This document shows positions 6,189 to 12,525 of a DNA stretch of 12,525 nt, piece by piece (the stretch's first letter is position 1; each line of letters begins with the position of its first letter). The notes under the pieces were generated by a model. The model did not search any database. It saw nothing but the letters and a program-made list of their open reading frames with translations, and was not told the DNA's origin. Both the position numbers and the translations under genes were made by a program. The DNA lies in contig QMWT01000024.1 of NCBI GenBank assembly GCA_003661775.1, positions 1 through 12,525 of the forward strand, written 5' to 3'. The DNA comes from Thermoprotei archaeon. GTDB lineage: Archaea; Thermoproteota; Thermoprotei_A; Sulfolobales; Ignisphaeraceae.

Positions 6189-7286
6189 CTAAGGAGGTAG
6201 TATATCTACGTAAACGAATAGTGGCCGTGAATCTGGTGCTATCCTCATAACCCCTTCTCCTATATTCAACTTCGTCAAGGCATACTCCACATCTTCTCTA
6301 CTCAATTTAACGATCTTCGACACTTGCCGCCAATAGTTCCGTGATGTGCTTGCGAGAGCTATGAACAGGCCCACGTTCTCGGCTATTACACTTGTGTAAG
6401 GTTCGAGATCGTCAGGACTTTGGGAAGCTATCAAGACCGCCGTTCCGTATGAACGTGAAAGCCTGAGCACTCTTGATAGGGTATTGAGCCCTTGTCTACC
6501 AAGAGTCCACGCTTCATCGAGGACCACGACCCTTTTCAAAGACTTCGGTGTAGCAAGAGCATTGTCCTTCTTGCAGAGACATAGAGAGGTTGCTAGCAAC
6601 GACATTATTAATGATAGGAGATGGTCTGGGATGTAGGTTACTCTTGCAAACTGAACTACTACTGGTCTCTGGCTAGGAGGGTCTAGCCACATCACCCTAT
6701 GAATTTTGGAACAGTTGACGGGGTCTATGACCTCCAGGATCTCAAGCATCTCTACAAGCTCTGCATCCTCGCTTAGCGAAACGGTGTTAAGAAGATAGTT
6801 CTTTACGTCTCTCCACGTTGTGGCATTCTTCAGAGCATCTCTAAGAAGCCTCAGGTAGTATCCACCATACTCACCGGGTCGAACAAGAGAAAGCAGGCTT
6901 TTGATAAATGTAGTGAGAAGCAGTTGCTCTTGCCGTAGTGCGCAGAGTATGCCCACGGGATCCCGCTCCGCCTCAAGAACTAGTGGTTTAATGTTCCGCA
7001 GAGCCAACTTATGCTCAAGCTCGTTCTTAAGATCTATCATCACGAGGTCAGCGTTAAAACCCCGCTGAATTCTTAGCGCCAACGATATGAGCGTCTCCGT
7101 CTTCCCCATTCCGCTAGGACCTAGGACAAGTATGTGGGGATTAGGCGATGCCGTGATATTCCAGAATACAGGAACTCCCTGAAAGAGGTCGATCCCCACA
7201 TAGATTCCCCGTTCCCTGAGCTCTTTTCTAGGAATAGTTCCAATTAGCCACGGAGAAGGTAGCACAAAAAGAGCATCGTTTAGCAC
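6189..7286 (-). CDS. VirB4/HerA-like ATPase motor domain
   Basis: A FtsK/HerA-superfamily ATPase closest in pattern to VirB4/TraC motors. From GTG 7286 it has 366 aa: an N-terminal beta-rich part with YVGIDLFQGVPVFW, then SPNPHILVLGPSGMGKTE containing Walker A (GPSGMGKT, 56-63), Walker B VVVLDEAW (253-260), a SQSP sensor-like motif near 289 and a C-terminal KLNIGEG typical of VirB4. It should form a hexameric DNA or protein translocating ring. I prefer GTG 7286 because AAGGGGAG stands 4-6 nt before it and it begins 10 nt after the stop of the preceding gene. Starts at 7334 (ATG) or 7370 would overlap that gene by up to 74 nt. It has no membrane segment. The usual VirB4 N-terminal domain is missing from this chain and appears to be the separate gene just upstream. 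Confidence 0.85.
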   Translation of the reverse strand: MLNDALFVLPSPWLIGTIPRKELRERGIYVGIDLFQGVPVFWNITASPNPHILVLGPSGMGKTETLISLALRIQRGFNADLVMIDLKNELEHKLALRNIKPLVLEAERDPVGILCALRQEQLLLTTFIKSLLSLVRPGEYGGYYLRLLRDALKNATTWRDVKNYLLNTVSLSEDAELVEMLEILEVIDPVNCSKIHRVMWLDPPSQRPVVVQFARVTYIPDHLLSLIMSLLATSLCLCKKDNALATPKSLKRVVVLDEAWTLGRQGLNTLSRVLRLSRSYGTAVLIASQSPDDLEPYTSVIAENVGLFIALASTSRNYWRQVSKIVKLSREDVEYALTKLNIGEGVMRIAPDSRPLFVYVDILPP

Positions 7287-7296
7287 TATTCTCCCC

Positions 7297-7905
7297 TTAC
7301 CGAAAATTATGTAATGTTTTTGCGAGTCTCTCAACATCTTTAGGATTGCCGAACGTAGTAGATACGCCAAGGGTTTCGAGGGAGTTAATCAATGCTTTGA
7401 CTCTAGACTCGTGATAACTTAGAAGATCCTTTCCATCGCTCTCATTACACGTGACCACTATGTATCTCAACTTTAAGCGGAAAGGTTCATAGCCTCTTGC
7501 AATCTTTCTTCTTAACCTAACTATCCTCTCTAATTCGAGCTTTGCTCTGATATCACTTGGTTCGTAAAGAACTTCAGAGACTTTAACCCCTATTCTCCTA
7601 TCAAGTAATCTCTCATAATACGTAGCATCTACAGGCTCTACTTCTGCTATGACTACAACCTTAGTTCCTTTGCCTAGACGAAGCGCATTTGTGTAGAGCT
7701 TTAACATTGTTGCTACGTTATGCGAACCTAGTTCATCGAGTGAACGTACAATATCTCTGACGTCCAGAACTGTGAATGCGCAAGTAGAACTATCGTTTTT
7801 GCAGAGCATGACTGTATCTTCATAAGTGCAGACCTTCTGATAGGGTGAATTCTCTCCCGACAAGCCCGAAAATATTCTAACAATGAAATTGAGTAGCTTC
7901 ACCAT
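7297..7905 (-). CDS. VirB4 N-terminal-domain-like protein
   Basis: A 202-aa protein I read as the detached N-terminal domain of a VirB4/TraC-type ATPase. The pattern matches that domain: FTVLDVRDIVRSLDEL, then a strand of KVVVIAEVEPVDATYYERLL, a long charged helix (KLELERIVRLRRKIARG), the EPFRLKLRYIVV strand, a helix (YHESRVKALINSLETLGV) and a closing NPKDVERLAKTLHN. In VirB4 the same elements lead directly into the P-loop domain, and here the next gene downstream supplies that domain. It has no nucleotide-binding motif. ATG 7905 overlaps the stop of the large upstream gene (ATGGTGA), with AAGGGAAG directly before it, which means coupled translation. The assignment comes from pattern and context rather than a clear signature. 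A weakly hydrophobic N-terminus (LLNFIVRIFSGL) is too short for a confident membrane anchor. Confidence 0.65.
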   Translation of the reverse strand: MVKLLNFIVRIFSGLSGENSPYQKVCTYEDTVMLCKNDSSTCAFTVLDVRDIVRSLDELGSHNVATMLKLYTNALRLGKGTKVVVIAEVEPVDATYYERLLDRRIGVKVSEVLYEPSDIRAKLELERIVRLRRKIARGYEPFRLKLRYIVVTCNESDGKDLLSYHESRVKALINSLETLGVSTTFGNPKDVERLAKTLHNFR

Positions 7906-10199
7906 CTTCCCTTGAGATATTCTCTCAGCTTAAGTAAAGTCAGGTAGCCTAGTCTAAGCGCTGTATCTAGTCCTAAATTCATAAAGTTCTGCCCATAACA
8001 ACCCAGGGTCAGCTCCACAAAACTTATTGCTTGACCGAAGAGTAAGTCGTTGAACGATCTGCTTAGTCGAAGAACGTGCTTGCTCCTAGGAGGTACTATC
8101 ACAGGTTCTCTACCTTCAAGTATTAATGCAGCGGGCTGATTGCAGAGGTTGACCAGCTCAACAATGTACCCTACATCACTACGTGAATGAGGATCTAATC
8201 TGAGAGTGTATTTAAGACATTTTGTAGGCAATAGGTAGATCTCGTGATTAAGAGACTTATCCCGTATGCTTCTACGGGGTGCCTTGTCATAACACACAAC
8301 TTTAGGGACGGTAATTTTTGCTGGCAGCGAGAATCCTTCCTCAAAGATGAAATCGTTGAACTTGTACTTTATGTAGATTAAAGTCTTGGATCCGTCATCG
8401 CACTCTATTCTGAGTTTCTTAGTGCCGCGAACAGCCTTATTTCCACAAATAGCTAAGAGCTCCAGGACATCCAGAGGTACATTGCTTGCATCGATGTTCA
8501 CACCAGCTCTATCATCCCTGAAAATGCGCAGCATTTCCCTGATATTAGGAGCCTTGATGAATTCTAGCGTAAGTGGAACCTCAACTACTTCTCGTAGTGT
8601 TCCTGTCCTCAGTTCAAGCTGTAGAATCACCGTTTTGCCGGGTGCATCGCTAAGGTATATGCGGAAGTGGTTTATGGAGGGGATAGTCACATTTTGTCGA
8701 GTACTACCTACGACTCTTGAGTTATCGTGTGCGGTCACTTTCGCTACCAGCTCTGCAGAAAGCCCTTCTCTACATAGCCAGCTAACTCTGTATCTTCCCT
8801 CAATCAGGCCTTTGTAAAGTGCTCCATTGTATTCGATGTAGCCCTCAGAGCTGAAGACCTTCTTATACACCTCAACATCTTCGAGAGTAGGCGATGGTGT
8901 GTACACTGGAAGCTCCAAGTACACGTTCTTGAGATCCCCGACAATAGTCACGGGCACGGAGCTTTTCCCTAAGGGTAGCAAGGAGAATATATCTACCTTG
9001 CTCTCCCTAGGGAGATTCTCTATTGATATACGTAGGAGCGGCTTCCCGCTGTTTACAGACCTTACGAACCCTGTATTCCTCGCTACTAGCGAAGTTCTGC
9101 AAGGAGCCACATCCACCTCAAGCTCTACTGGGACCTCCTTCTCAGGATTAAGCTTGTAGAGAGTGCCATGATGAGTTAGGCAGTAGAGGTAGCCTGCGAA
9201 CTCTATACAGTTTGACATAGAATTGAGTGTATACGCCTTTTCGATAGCTGCTCCATCAAATCTGTAAATGTGTGTGGAAGAGTCATCGCCTATAACTATG
9301 AAGTGCTTTAGTATATCGGTGAACTTAATTTCGCCTTCGTGATCATCTAGATATCTCCAAATTCTTCCATGCAGAATCTTCAGCTTGTTGCCAACTCCGG
9401 CTAGCACGATACCGTACTTGTATTTAGCATGGGCCACATCTGAACCAAGATAAGATGAGAATTTTCTTTTGCCCATTTCTGCATCGAATACCAAGAGATG
9501 TTTGTTTTCTAAGAACAACGCAGTGTTGGTAAGAGAGTCGAAGTACAGTAGTTTCTTGAACTTGGGCGCGATGGTGAAAACCCTGTCTGAGTAAAGGATC
9601 AGGTTGCTCCGTGTTCCAGCTATGTACACGGCACCGGAGGTTAATGCTACGTGCTCGACTTCACCTATTTTAGAAAATCTCATTATAGCTCTGTATAAAC
9701 TATACCAAGTTCCGTAAACAATATCGTAAACCTCATCATCTAGGCATACTATGGCGGTGTATAGAGGCTCTTTAATAGCTTGTATATACTTGCACTTTCT
9801 CTTGACTACCTCGTTGGACGGGTTCACGTAGTAGTACTCACCGTCACCTACTACAAACGGTCTACGCCCGATCACAACAACATCGAAGCTCTCCACAGAA
9901 TATCTCTCAAGAACCTCAAGAAACCTATTCATTTCATCGTTCTCGCCGTTTACTCTTTGAGAAACAATTTCAAACTTTTCGTGACTTTTCTTCAAGCCTA
10001 GAAAATCAACCTGTCTACGAAGATCAGCACTCGCCTCTTCAGAAGGTTCTACCAGTATGGGGGAATGGTAAGTATATGAAGGGTCCACTAGAACAGCTCC
10101 TAAAGACGGGTCTACGGCTAATACACTATTATCGAATGATACTACCTTACCTAGACAGCGGAAATCTTGGGCACGTAATATGTGAGGCACTTTAGACAC
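7899..10199 (-). CDS. large beta-propeller/beta-sandwich protein, unrecognised
   Basis: I do not recognise a family. GTG 10199 gives 766 aa; AAGGGAG stands 5 nt before it. GTG 10217 is also in frame (772 aa) and would have a leader of only about 10 nt. Residues of about 130-370 look like propeller blades: repeated short hydrophobic strands separated by turns, for example VALTSGAVYIAG, HLLVFDAEMGK, YGIVLAGVGNKLKIL, HFIVIGDDSSTHIYRF and LYCLTHHGTLYKLN. Residues from about 375 on resemble two or three Ig-like or other beta-sandwich domains (for example VPVTIVGDLKNVYLELPVY and VEVPLTLEFIKAP). There is no signal peptide and no membrane segment, so it should stay in the cytoplasm despite its surface-protein look. 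It leads the operon with the split VirB4-like motor and overlaps the next gene by 7 nt, so a scaffold or adaptor role for that motor is likely but inferred. Confidence 0.8.
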   Translation of the reverse strand: MSKVPHILRAQDFRCLGKVVSFDNSVLAVDPSLGAVLVDPSYTYHSPILVEPSEEASADLRRQVDFLGLKKSHEKFEIVSQRVNGENDEMNRFLEVLERYSVESFDVVVIGRRPFVVGDGEYYYVNPSNEVVKRKCKYIQAIKEPLYTAIVCLDDEVYDIVYGTWYSLYRAIMRFSKIGEVEHVALTSGAVYIAGTRSNLILYSDRVFTIAPKFKKLLYFDSLTNTALFLENKHLLVFDAEMGKRKFSSYLGSDVAHAKYKYGIVLAGVGNKLKILHGRIWRYLDDHEGEIKFTDILKHFIVIGDDSSTHIYRFDGAAIEKAYTLNSMSNCIEFAGYLYCLTHHGTLYKLNPEKEVPVELEVDVAPCRTSLVARNTGFVRSVNSGKPLLRISIENLPRESKVDIFSLLPLGKSSVPVTIVGDLKNVYLELPVYTPSPTLEDVEVYKKVFSSEGYIEYNGALYKGLIEGRYRVSWLCREGLSAELVAKVTAHDNSRVVGSTRQNVTIPSINHFRIYLSDAPGKTVILQLELRTGTLREVVEVPLTLEFIKAPNIREMLRIFRDDRAGVNIDASNVPLDVLELLAICGNKAVRGTKKLRIECDDGSKTLIYIKYKFNDFIFEEGFSLPAKITVPKVVCYDKAPRRSIRDKSLNHEIYLLPTKCLKYTLRLDPHSRSDVGYIVELVNLCNQPAALILEGREPVIVPPRSKHVLRLSRSFNDLLFGQAISFVELTLGCYGQNFMNLGLDTALRLGYLTLLKLREYLKGRW

Positions 10200-10244
10200 T
10201 CGAACTCCCTTAAACACTTACGTTTTTGAAATGGTAGGTGCCGC

Positions 10245-10258
10245 CTCTCTTATATAGT
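10245..10258. promoter_or_regulatory. symmetric TATA box shared by two divergent operons
   Basis: TTATATA (10250-10256) is a good TATA box on both strands (CTTATATAG and CTATATAAG). It is the only strong AT-rich element between the divergent genes. At 26 nt it predicts starts near 10279 on the plus strand and 10227 on the minus strand, giving leaders of about 15 and 28 nt, each containing a ribosome-binding site. Confidence 0.6.
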
Positions 10259-10293
10259 TGTCATAGAGTTCAAGCTTCTCATGGGTGTTACAG

Positions 10294-10599
10294 ATGAACC
10301 CTCGTGAAAAGCTGCTAGCAATGTTGAAGGCTATGGTGGATAGACTTGTATCACCTAGCGATGTAATCGCATCTACTGGCCTACCTCGCTATGAAGTGCT
10401 GGCAGCTTTCCACGTATTTGAAGCACTGGGTATTGTTAAGAGGGTGTATTCGCGTGGTAATTACAGGCTGTACCAACTCACCGAGGAAGGAGTTAAACTG
10501 TTAAAGGCTTTGGAGAAGAAGGGTGATATAAAGATAGATGTAGAGGAAGTGAGCATTGAAGCTCAAGAAGGTGAGGCCACAATAAGTGTAGAAGCTTAA
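10294..10599 (+). CDS. small winged-helix DNA-binding protein
   Basis: A 101-aa protein with one winged helix-turn-helix. Helix 1 is EKLLAMLKAMVDRL, helix 2 SPSDVIASTG, recognition helix RYEVLAAFHVFEALG, and the wing is IVKRVYSRGNYRLYQLTEEG. A helix (VKLLKALEKKG) and an acidic tail follow. It is most like archaeal transcription factors of the MarR/ArsR-like size class, with no ligand domain. ATG 10294 has GGGTG 6 nt ahead; GTG 10285 is an in-frame alternative that is too close to the predicted transcription start for a leader. It shares a promoter with the split-motor operon on the other strand, and is followed after 38 nt by Trm10. Regulating its own divergent promoter is a reasonable inference; no clear operator palindrome is visible. 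Confidence 0.8.
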   Translation: MNPREKLLAMLKAMVDRLVSPSDVIASTGLPRYEVLAAFHVFEALGIVKRVYSRGNYRLYQLTEEGVKLLKALEKKGDIKIDVEEVSIEAQEGEATISVEA

Positions 10600-10637
10600 A
10601 GGAGTGCATTTCTCATTGGTATACGGTAAGGAAGCAG

Positions 10638-11657
10638 ATGTTGTTGGCAGATGCGCTGGTGGCTTCACTGACGCTCCTCGGGTTTCGTTCAATATGTTTA
10701 CCTAGGAAATTAGCCAAGAAATATACCTTCTCTGGCACCGGACTTTTTCAGAGGATAGCAGTGGATCTATTGCTAGGCAGAATAGTGCTTAGAGAGGGAG
10801 TGTGTAGAGGCTATCCAGTTTCCCAGTACAAAGGGGTGAACATCGTTCTTGAACGTAGCAGCGGTGTGGAGACAGAGCTTATTATAGAGCCTGCTAGTAC
10901 TGCTAAAAAAGCTCACGATAAAATAGTCAAGTTAACGGATGAACTAAGGCCTAGAAAACCAGTATTTGTTATAGACATGGTACTATGGGATATCCTAAGC
11001 GATACCGAGAAGAATGAGTTCTATAAACAGTTCTTAGTCCTTCTGTCAACAATAAGGTCGTATTTGTTCGATGACTGTTTGGTAATAGCTCCTACACCTC
11101 CCGAGGTCAAGAACAAGATAGGGGAGTGGGGTCTACGTCATAAAGTAGTTTTGCTAGACGTAACGGCTGCTGAACTTTTCAGCAAAATAAAACCCAAGAA
11201 AGTTGTGATGCTTGATCCCTATGCTCCTACCGAGTTGAAGAGAACCGATCTAGATTCTGATGTTTTCATACTAGGAGGTATTATCGATAAGGAGTTCCCC
11301 AGACCCTATGCAACATACACTATGTATTTGATAGAAGAATTCGATAAGATGAATGTAGAGAGAAGAAGTCTGCGCTTATGGGGTAGCGTTATCGGGGTAC
11401 CCGATAGGCTGAACAAAGTCGTTGAGATTGTGTTGAATGCTAGATGGGAGAAGGATATTAACAGATCCATTGTGGATTCGATGAGCTTTTCTGATAAATT
11501 TTCGAGGCTAGTTTACGAGACGCAGAAGCTATCGCGGAGTAAGCCTCTCTGCCTAGAAGTTGTTAAAGATATAGCGGAAAAGCTCAGTTTACGAGGAAAA
11601 GAACTCGAAAAGGCTTTGAATAGGATCAAGAGGGCCGTGGCTGTGGTTGAATGCTAA
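10638..11657 (+). CDS. trm10: tRNA (purine-9-N1)-methyltransferase Trm10
   Basis: A SPOUT-class SAM-dependent enzyme that methylates N1 of the purine at position 9 of tRNA (A9, G9 or both, depending on the archaeon). The N-terminal ~85 residues form a basic accessory domain. The SPOUT domain starts near RKPVFVIDMVLWDIL (106-120) and continues with DDCLVIAPTPPEV (145-157). It ends with the cofactor-binding knot region containing LDPYAPTEL (192-200) and ILGGIIDKEFPRP (211-223), whose GG-I-DKE motif is the family signature including the catalytic Asp. A final LRLWGSVIGVPDRLNKVVEIVLNARW stretch is also typical. Length 339 aa is normal. ATG 10638 has GGTAAGGA shortly before it and lies 38 nt after the winged-helix gene, likely in the same transcript. 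Its stop overlaps the convergent GTPase stop by 3 nt. Confidence 0.9.
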   Translation: MLLADALVASLTLLGFRSICLPRKLAKKYTFSGTGLFQRIAVDLLLGRIVLREGVCRGYPVSQYKGVNIVLERSSGVETELIIEPASTAKKAHDKIVKLTDELRPRKPVFVIDMVLWDILSDTEKNEFYKQFLVLLSTIRSYLFDDCLVIAPTPPEVKNKIGEWGLRHKVVLLDVTAAELFSKIKPKKVVMLDPYAPTELKRTDLDSDVFILGGIIDKEFPRPYATYTMYLIEEFDKMNVERRSLRLWGSVIGVPDRLNKVVEIVLNARWEKDINRSIVDSMSFSDKFSRLVYETQKLSRSKPLCLEVVKDIAEKLSLRGKELEKALNRIKRAVAVVEC

Positions 11658-12487
11658 GGGTAGTTTTGTGGTGGTGGTACATAGTACGGTATTTTCCCGT
11701 TGTGGAAATCCCTTATGATTGCTCTCGCTGCTTCTTCTATCAGAGGTTCTCCACTCTTTTTATAAAACCAGCCCCGACGTCTCGCTAACTCCTCGAGTAT
11801 CTGCATAGGCTCTTTGGATGTTATGCCGTATGCCTTATTGAATGCTGTGGGTACGTGCTTCATGATTCTCTCGATGAGCTTTAACGCGATGTTAACGGGT
11901 TCGTCTATGCTTTCGATGGGCCTACCTCTTATAACCCCCTCGAGCTCTCCTCCTTCGACGGGTATAATTCCGGGGGTATCTATGAGGTAAAGATCTTCAC
12001 CTATTTTGTACAGCTGCGCCTTCTTTGTATAGCCGGGTGTGCCGGGGTAAGGACTTGTCTGGGCTGAGTGTTTACCCTTTAAAACATTGATCAGCGATGA
12101 TTTGCCTACCTTCGGATACCCTACAACAGCCAGCACAGCTGGTCTTAGCGGTACCGCCTCCCTAATAGCTCTCCTTAATTTCCTCGTCCCGTAGTGATGA
12201 GTTGTCGAGACGAACACTGTCTTGTAACCTTGTGAGCGGAAATAGTGAGCCCAGCCTCTGGAAACCCAGAGGGGTACAAGATCCGCCTTGTTGATAACCA
12301 CAAGTAACTGTTTGCCCTCTCGCTTAACCATCGATTCTAGTCGTTGACTTCTGGTAGAGAGAGGGTCTCTAGCATCAACTACCTCCAGTATAGCATCAGC
12401 CCTTTTAATGATCTCTAGCAGCTTTCTCCATCCTATAAGTTGCACTTTGCTCAGCCTGCACCTAACTTCTCTTGTTTCACGGCGCAT
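11654..12487 (-). CDS. circularly permuted GTPase, NOG2/YlqF family
   Basis: A ribosome-assembly GTPase of the YlqF/RbgA, Lsg1 and NOG2 group, acting late in large-subunit maturation. The G motifs are permuted: G4 NKAD (66-69), G5-like STT (94-96), then G1 GYPKVGKSS (123-131), G2 PGTPG (148-152) and G3 DTPG (170-173). The opening WRKLLEIIKRADAILEVVDARDP and the closing RDFHNGKIPYYVPPP are typical of archaeal NOG2-like proteins. Length 277 aa. ATG 12487 lacks a ribosome-binding site and directly follows a perfect inverted repeat. An in-frame GTG at 12445, begun by QLIGWRK, has AGGTG 13 nt upstream and would remove 14 poorly conserved residues. Convergent with Trm10, with stops overlapping by 3 nt. 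Confidence 0.92.
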   Translation of the reverse strand: MRRETREVRCRLSKVQLIGWRKLLEIIKRADAILEVVDARDPLSTRSQRLESMVKREGKQLLVVINKADLVPLWVSRGWAHYFRSQGYKTVFVSTTHHYGTRKLRRAIREAVPLRPAVLAVVGYPKVGKSSLINVLKGKHSAQTSPYPGTPGYTKKAQLYKIGEDLYLIDTPGIIPVEGGELEGVIRGRPIESIDEPVNIALKLIERIMKHVPTAFNKAYGITSKEPMQILEELARRRGWFYKKSGEPLIEEAARAIIRDFHNGKIPYYVPPPQNYP

Positions 12488-12488
12488 A

Positions 12489-12504
12489 AACTTTTAGAAA
12501 AGTT
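12489..12504 (-). repeat. 7-bp perfect inverted repeat at the NOG2-like gene start
   Basis: AACTTTT and AAAAGTT separated by 2 nt, one base before ATG 12487. It could be the TATA region of a transcript that starts inside the annotated frame (about 12471), an operator, or both. Confidence 0.5.
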
Positions 12505-12525
12505 GCTAGGGCGTAACCAGGGTGC

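Noticed and set aside
7037..7051. CTGA and GTGATGA in D'-C' order on the minus strand
   Set aside because: No upstream C box and no downstream D box; it lies inside the ATPase coding region and is explained by codons.
6189..7370. HerA-NurA repair pair
   Set aside because: The ATPase has the VirB4-like pattern, no NurA-like nuclease is encoded nearby, and the partner genes do not match that system.
8386..8817. Plus-strand open frames inside the large minus-strand gene
   Set aside because: They have no ribosome-binding site and no recognisable domain, and their sequence is explained as a shadow of the opposite coding strand.
12194..12200. GTGATGA box C-like match on the plus strand
   Set aside because: No CTGA follows within 10-16 nt and no second box pair is present; it lies antisense within the NOG2-like gene.
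1..12525. CRISPR array, insertion sequence or integrase
   Set aside because: No regularly spaced repeats, transposase motifs or terminal inverted repeats were seen on either strand.

Overview
The window reads as chromosomal DNA of a thermophilic archaeon of the crenarchaeal lineage (Thermoproteota). This rests on the gene content: ribosomal protein L15e, RNase P proteins Rpp30 and Pop5, an exosome-associated RNA-binding protein, archaeal Trm14 and Trm10 tRNA methyltransferases, an archaeal YchF-type GTPase with a TGS domain and a NOG2/YlqF-type permuted GTPase. It also rests on short gaps, TATA boxes about 26 nt from short-leader starts, GGTG-type ribosome-binding sites and two box C/D guide RNAs. 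I cannot fix the order or genus. Nothing in it looks like a transposon, prophage, CRISPR array, tRNA or rRNA gene.

Layout. Positions 84-1118 (-) hold an unrecognised GC-rich gene. A divergent gap (1119-1221) holds a box C/D sRNA on the + strand whose guide fits the 530 loop of 16S rRNA; it ends one base before the likely start of trm14 (1222-2382, +). Convergent to trm14 lies a second box C/D sRNA (about 2390-2450, -) with its own TATA box. Upstream of that on the minus strand is a four-gene RNA-processing and translation operon: ychF-like GTPase (5343-4147), COG1325 RNA-binding protein (4139-3672), Rpp30 (3669-3022) and Pop5 (from 2966 or further upstream, to 2565). Ribosomal protein L15e diverges from it (5493-6164, +).

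Positions 6189-10217 (-) hold a compact three-gene operon. It encodes a large protein of probable beta-propeller plus beta-sandwich build (about 766 aa), a small protein resembling the N-terminal domain of VirB4-like ATPases, and the matching VirB4/HerA-like motor domain. I read this as a VirB4-type motor split over two genes and paired with an unrecognised partner; it is the part of the window most likely to be an undescribed system. Divergent from it, and apparently sharing a symmetric TATA box, are a small winged-helix protein and Trm10 (10294-11657, +). The window ends with a NOG2/YlqF-type ribosome-assembly GTPase (11654-12487, -).

Most of the window therefore serves ribosome and tRNA maturation: two methylation-guide RNAs, two tRNA methyltransferases, two RNase P subunits, an exosome-linked protein, a ribosomal protein and two GTPases. 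The split-motor operon stands apart in function. Hand-counted 60-base samples give about 58-65% GC near 900-1260, 47% near 4400 and 42-43% near 7450 and 11250.
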